NCBI GenBank assembly: GCA_018241665.1
Contig: JAFEDK010000019.1
Coordinates: 178,077 to 242,076, forward strand
Direction: 5' to 3'
DNA length: 64,000 bases
Origin: Pseudomonadota bacterium
GTDB lineage: Bacteria; Pseudomonadota; Gammaproteobacteria; Burkholderiales; Rhodocyclaceae
The position numbers and the translations under genes are program-made. Positions 62,873-64,000 of the stretch are shown piece after piece (positions within the stretch are counted from its first letter, which is position 1; every line of letters begins with the position of its first letter). Under the pieces are notes generated by a model that worked only from the letters and a program-made list of their open reading frames with translations, did not search any database and was not told the DNA's origin.

Positions 62873-63928
62873 ATGCATACCCAGAACCTCCTCCAGGCCG
62901 CCACCAACCCGCAAGTCGGCGCCGTGCGCATCGGTTTCAACCATGGCTACGCCTTCAACGGCGACAGCGTCCGCCTCGACGCGGAACTGCTGGTCGGCAA
63001 TCCCGACGCCAGCATCGGCCAGGAATGGGCACTGCAGCTGTGGGCCTGCGAGGCGCCGTTCGCCGGCCAGCCGGTCCGCGGCACCAAGGTCGCCGAACTG
63101 GCGGTCGGCCAGCTCGACAGCCACAATCAAAACTGGGTCAGCGCCTTCACAGCCGCCCTGCCGCCCGCCGGCCATGCCGAGCACAGCATGGTGCTGGTCC
63201 TTGCCAGCGGCCGCGACGGCCGCTTCAGCGAGGTGCAGGACTTCGCCAACTTCCCGCGTCCGGAAAGCTTTGCGCAACCGCGCCTGACCGGAGCCTCCGG
63301 TTTCAGCCTCGGTGAGCAGAGCGTCGGCCTGCGCGTCGAAGGCCTCGAAAACCCCCGTTCCGCGGACAACCTGAGCGGCACCCTGTCCCTCGAGCTGTGG
63401 GCCCTGGCCGCACCCTACGTGGCCGGCACGCCCGACGGCATCCAGCTCACCGCAGCTGAGCTGTCCCCGCTGGCCGGCCAGCGCAGCTGGCATGACCTCG
63501 ACCTGACCCTGCCGCTGGCCGCCCGCCCCGCCGGCACCTGGCACGTCGCTCTGCTGCTGCGTGAATGGACCGCCACCGGCTACGCCACCCGCGATTTCGC
63601 CAACTTCTCGCTGCCGGTCAGCTGGGCCGACGCCGCCGCTACCCAAGCCGTGGAGGCGGAGCCGGCCACCAAGCCGGGCCCCGTGCGCAAGGGCAGCGCC
63701 AAAACCGCGCCGAAGGCCGCCGCCAAGGCCGCGCCGACCAACGCCGCCGGTCGCGTCTCCATCAACAACGCCAGCGCCACCGAGCTGGCCGCCGTGAAGG
63801 GCCTGCCGAAGGCCGCCGCCGCCGCGATCATCGCCGCCCGCCCCTTCAAGACCCTCGACGAACTGCTCACCGTCAAAGGCATCGGCGCCAAGCTGCTCGA
63901 CAAGCTCAAGGGCAACCTGAGCCTGTAA
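62873..63928 (+). CDS. Protein with two homologous N-terminal domains and a C-terminal helix-hairpin-helix (ComEA-like)
   Basis: The 351-residue protein appears to contain two related domains (about residues 16-125 and 135-245), both with a WALQLWACEAPF-type block and ending at DFANF. After an Ala/Lys/Pro-rich linker, a helix-hairpin-helix pair follows: SINNASATELAAVKGLPKAA and LDELLTVKGIGAKLLDKLKG. HhH pairs bind DNA non-specifically, as in ComEA, but no signal peptide is present, so this is probably cytoplasmic. The paired domains are not recognised. ATG 62873 was chosen as the upstream extension spans the palindrome. Confidence 0.82.
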   Translation: MHTQNLLQAATNPQVGAVRIGFNHGYAFNGDSVRLDAELLVGNPDASIGQEWALQLWACEAPFAGQPVRGTKVAELAVGQLDSHNQNWVSAFTAALPPAGHAEHSMVLVLASGRDGRFSEVQDFANFPRPESFAQPRLTGASGFSLGEQSVGLRVEGLENPRSADNLSGTLSLELWALAAPYVAGTPDGIQLTAAELSPLAGQRSWHDLDLTLPLAARPAGTWHVALLLREWTATGYATRDFANFSLPVSWADAAATQAVEAEPATKPGPVRKGSAKTAPKAAAKAAPTNAAGRVSINNASATELAAVKGLPKAAAAAIIAARPFKTLDELLTVKGIGAKLLDKLKGNLSL

Positions 63929-63977
63929 CCCCAATCGGGGCTCCACCACCGGCCCCGCGCACTCTCCCCTGCGGCAT

Positions 63978-64000
63978 GCCTCTGTGGGGTGCCTCTGTGG
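63978..64000 (+). repeat. Start of a REP flank at the window edge
   Basis: Two tandem GCCTCTGTGGGGT-type units run into the window end, like the heads that precede other REP arms. The element itself would lie beyond 64000. Confidence 0.5.

Overview
The window is about 64 kb of GC-rich, densely coded chromosomal DNA. Gene content and order point to a betaproteobacterium, most likely Rhodocyclales (Azospira/Azoarcus/Thauera-like). Supporting signs are kinase-phosphatase-rph-rdgB-hemW, a proteobacterial-type gshA with gshB, EIIA(Man)-HPr-EI, metX-metW, ubiUVT, and ahcY-metF behind an SAH riboswitch. The assignment is inferred from gene types and order, not from a database search. No tRNA, rRNA, CRISPR array, integrase or intact insertion sequence was seen.

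Layout. 1-9 kb: the end of a Ser/Thr kinase gene, a PP2C phosphatase, rph, rdgB, hemW, an orphan TaqI-like N6-adenine DNA methyltransferase, gshA, gshB and apbE. 8.7-11.2 kb: a truncated phosphotransferase chain (EIIA, HPr, EI). 11.5-13.5 kb: metX-metW behind a SAM-II-type riboswitch and an intrinsic terminator. 13.5-17.6 kb: Dyp-type peroxidase, RIO kinase with a coupled 35-residue leader ORF, arfB, a VOC protein and an RlmN-like radical SAM enzyme. 17.8-20.8 kb: Fur-box-controlled TonB receptor and a PepSY membrane protein. 20.9-28.3 kb: ndpA, dgkA, hydrolase, flavin reductase, mutY, LON-like protein, ubiX and a sodium:solute symporter. 28.4-32.4 kb: a GGDEF/EAL protein coupled to a substrate-binding lipoprotein. 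32.5-35 kb: ubiUVT for oxygen-independent ubiquinone synthesis, with an FNR-type box. 35.3-42.2 kb: VanZ protein, ferredoxin, hydrolase, GST, ABC-2 exporter, cutA and dsbD. 42.4-45 kb: ahcY-metF behind an SAH riboswitch. 45-47.8 kb: four overlapping or closely spaced genes, a J-domain protein plus three proteins I do not recognise. 47.9-49 kb: orphan periplasmic binding protein. 49-52.6 kb: a lower-GC accessory stretch of small ORFs, a GIY-YIG-like protein, an exonuclease/endonuclease/phosphatase-family protein and a GNAT acetyltransferase. 52.6-64 kb: AraC regulator, solitary nuoB, rep, thrB, two BPSS1780-type membrane proteins, nadD-rsfS-rlmH-maf-rng, and a helix-hairpin-helix protein with a duplicated N-terminal domain.

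Themes. The methionine/SAM cycle is wired by two different riboswitches: SAM-II at metX and SAH at ahcY. Redox and thiol functions recur (gshA/B, GST, dsbD, ferredoxin, peroxidase, ubiUVT, ubiX). A REP-like palindromic repeat built on GGGCGAATTCATTCGCCC sits in about ten intergenic regions, usually as inverted pairs. At three genes (ubiX, the symporter, dsbD) its edge supplies the TAG stop codon. The best candidates for something undescribed are the J-domain four-gene cluster (44,963-47,764) and the small-gene island at 49-50.1 kb, which includes a minus-strand cationic peptide encoded across a 21-bp tandem repeat.
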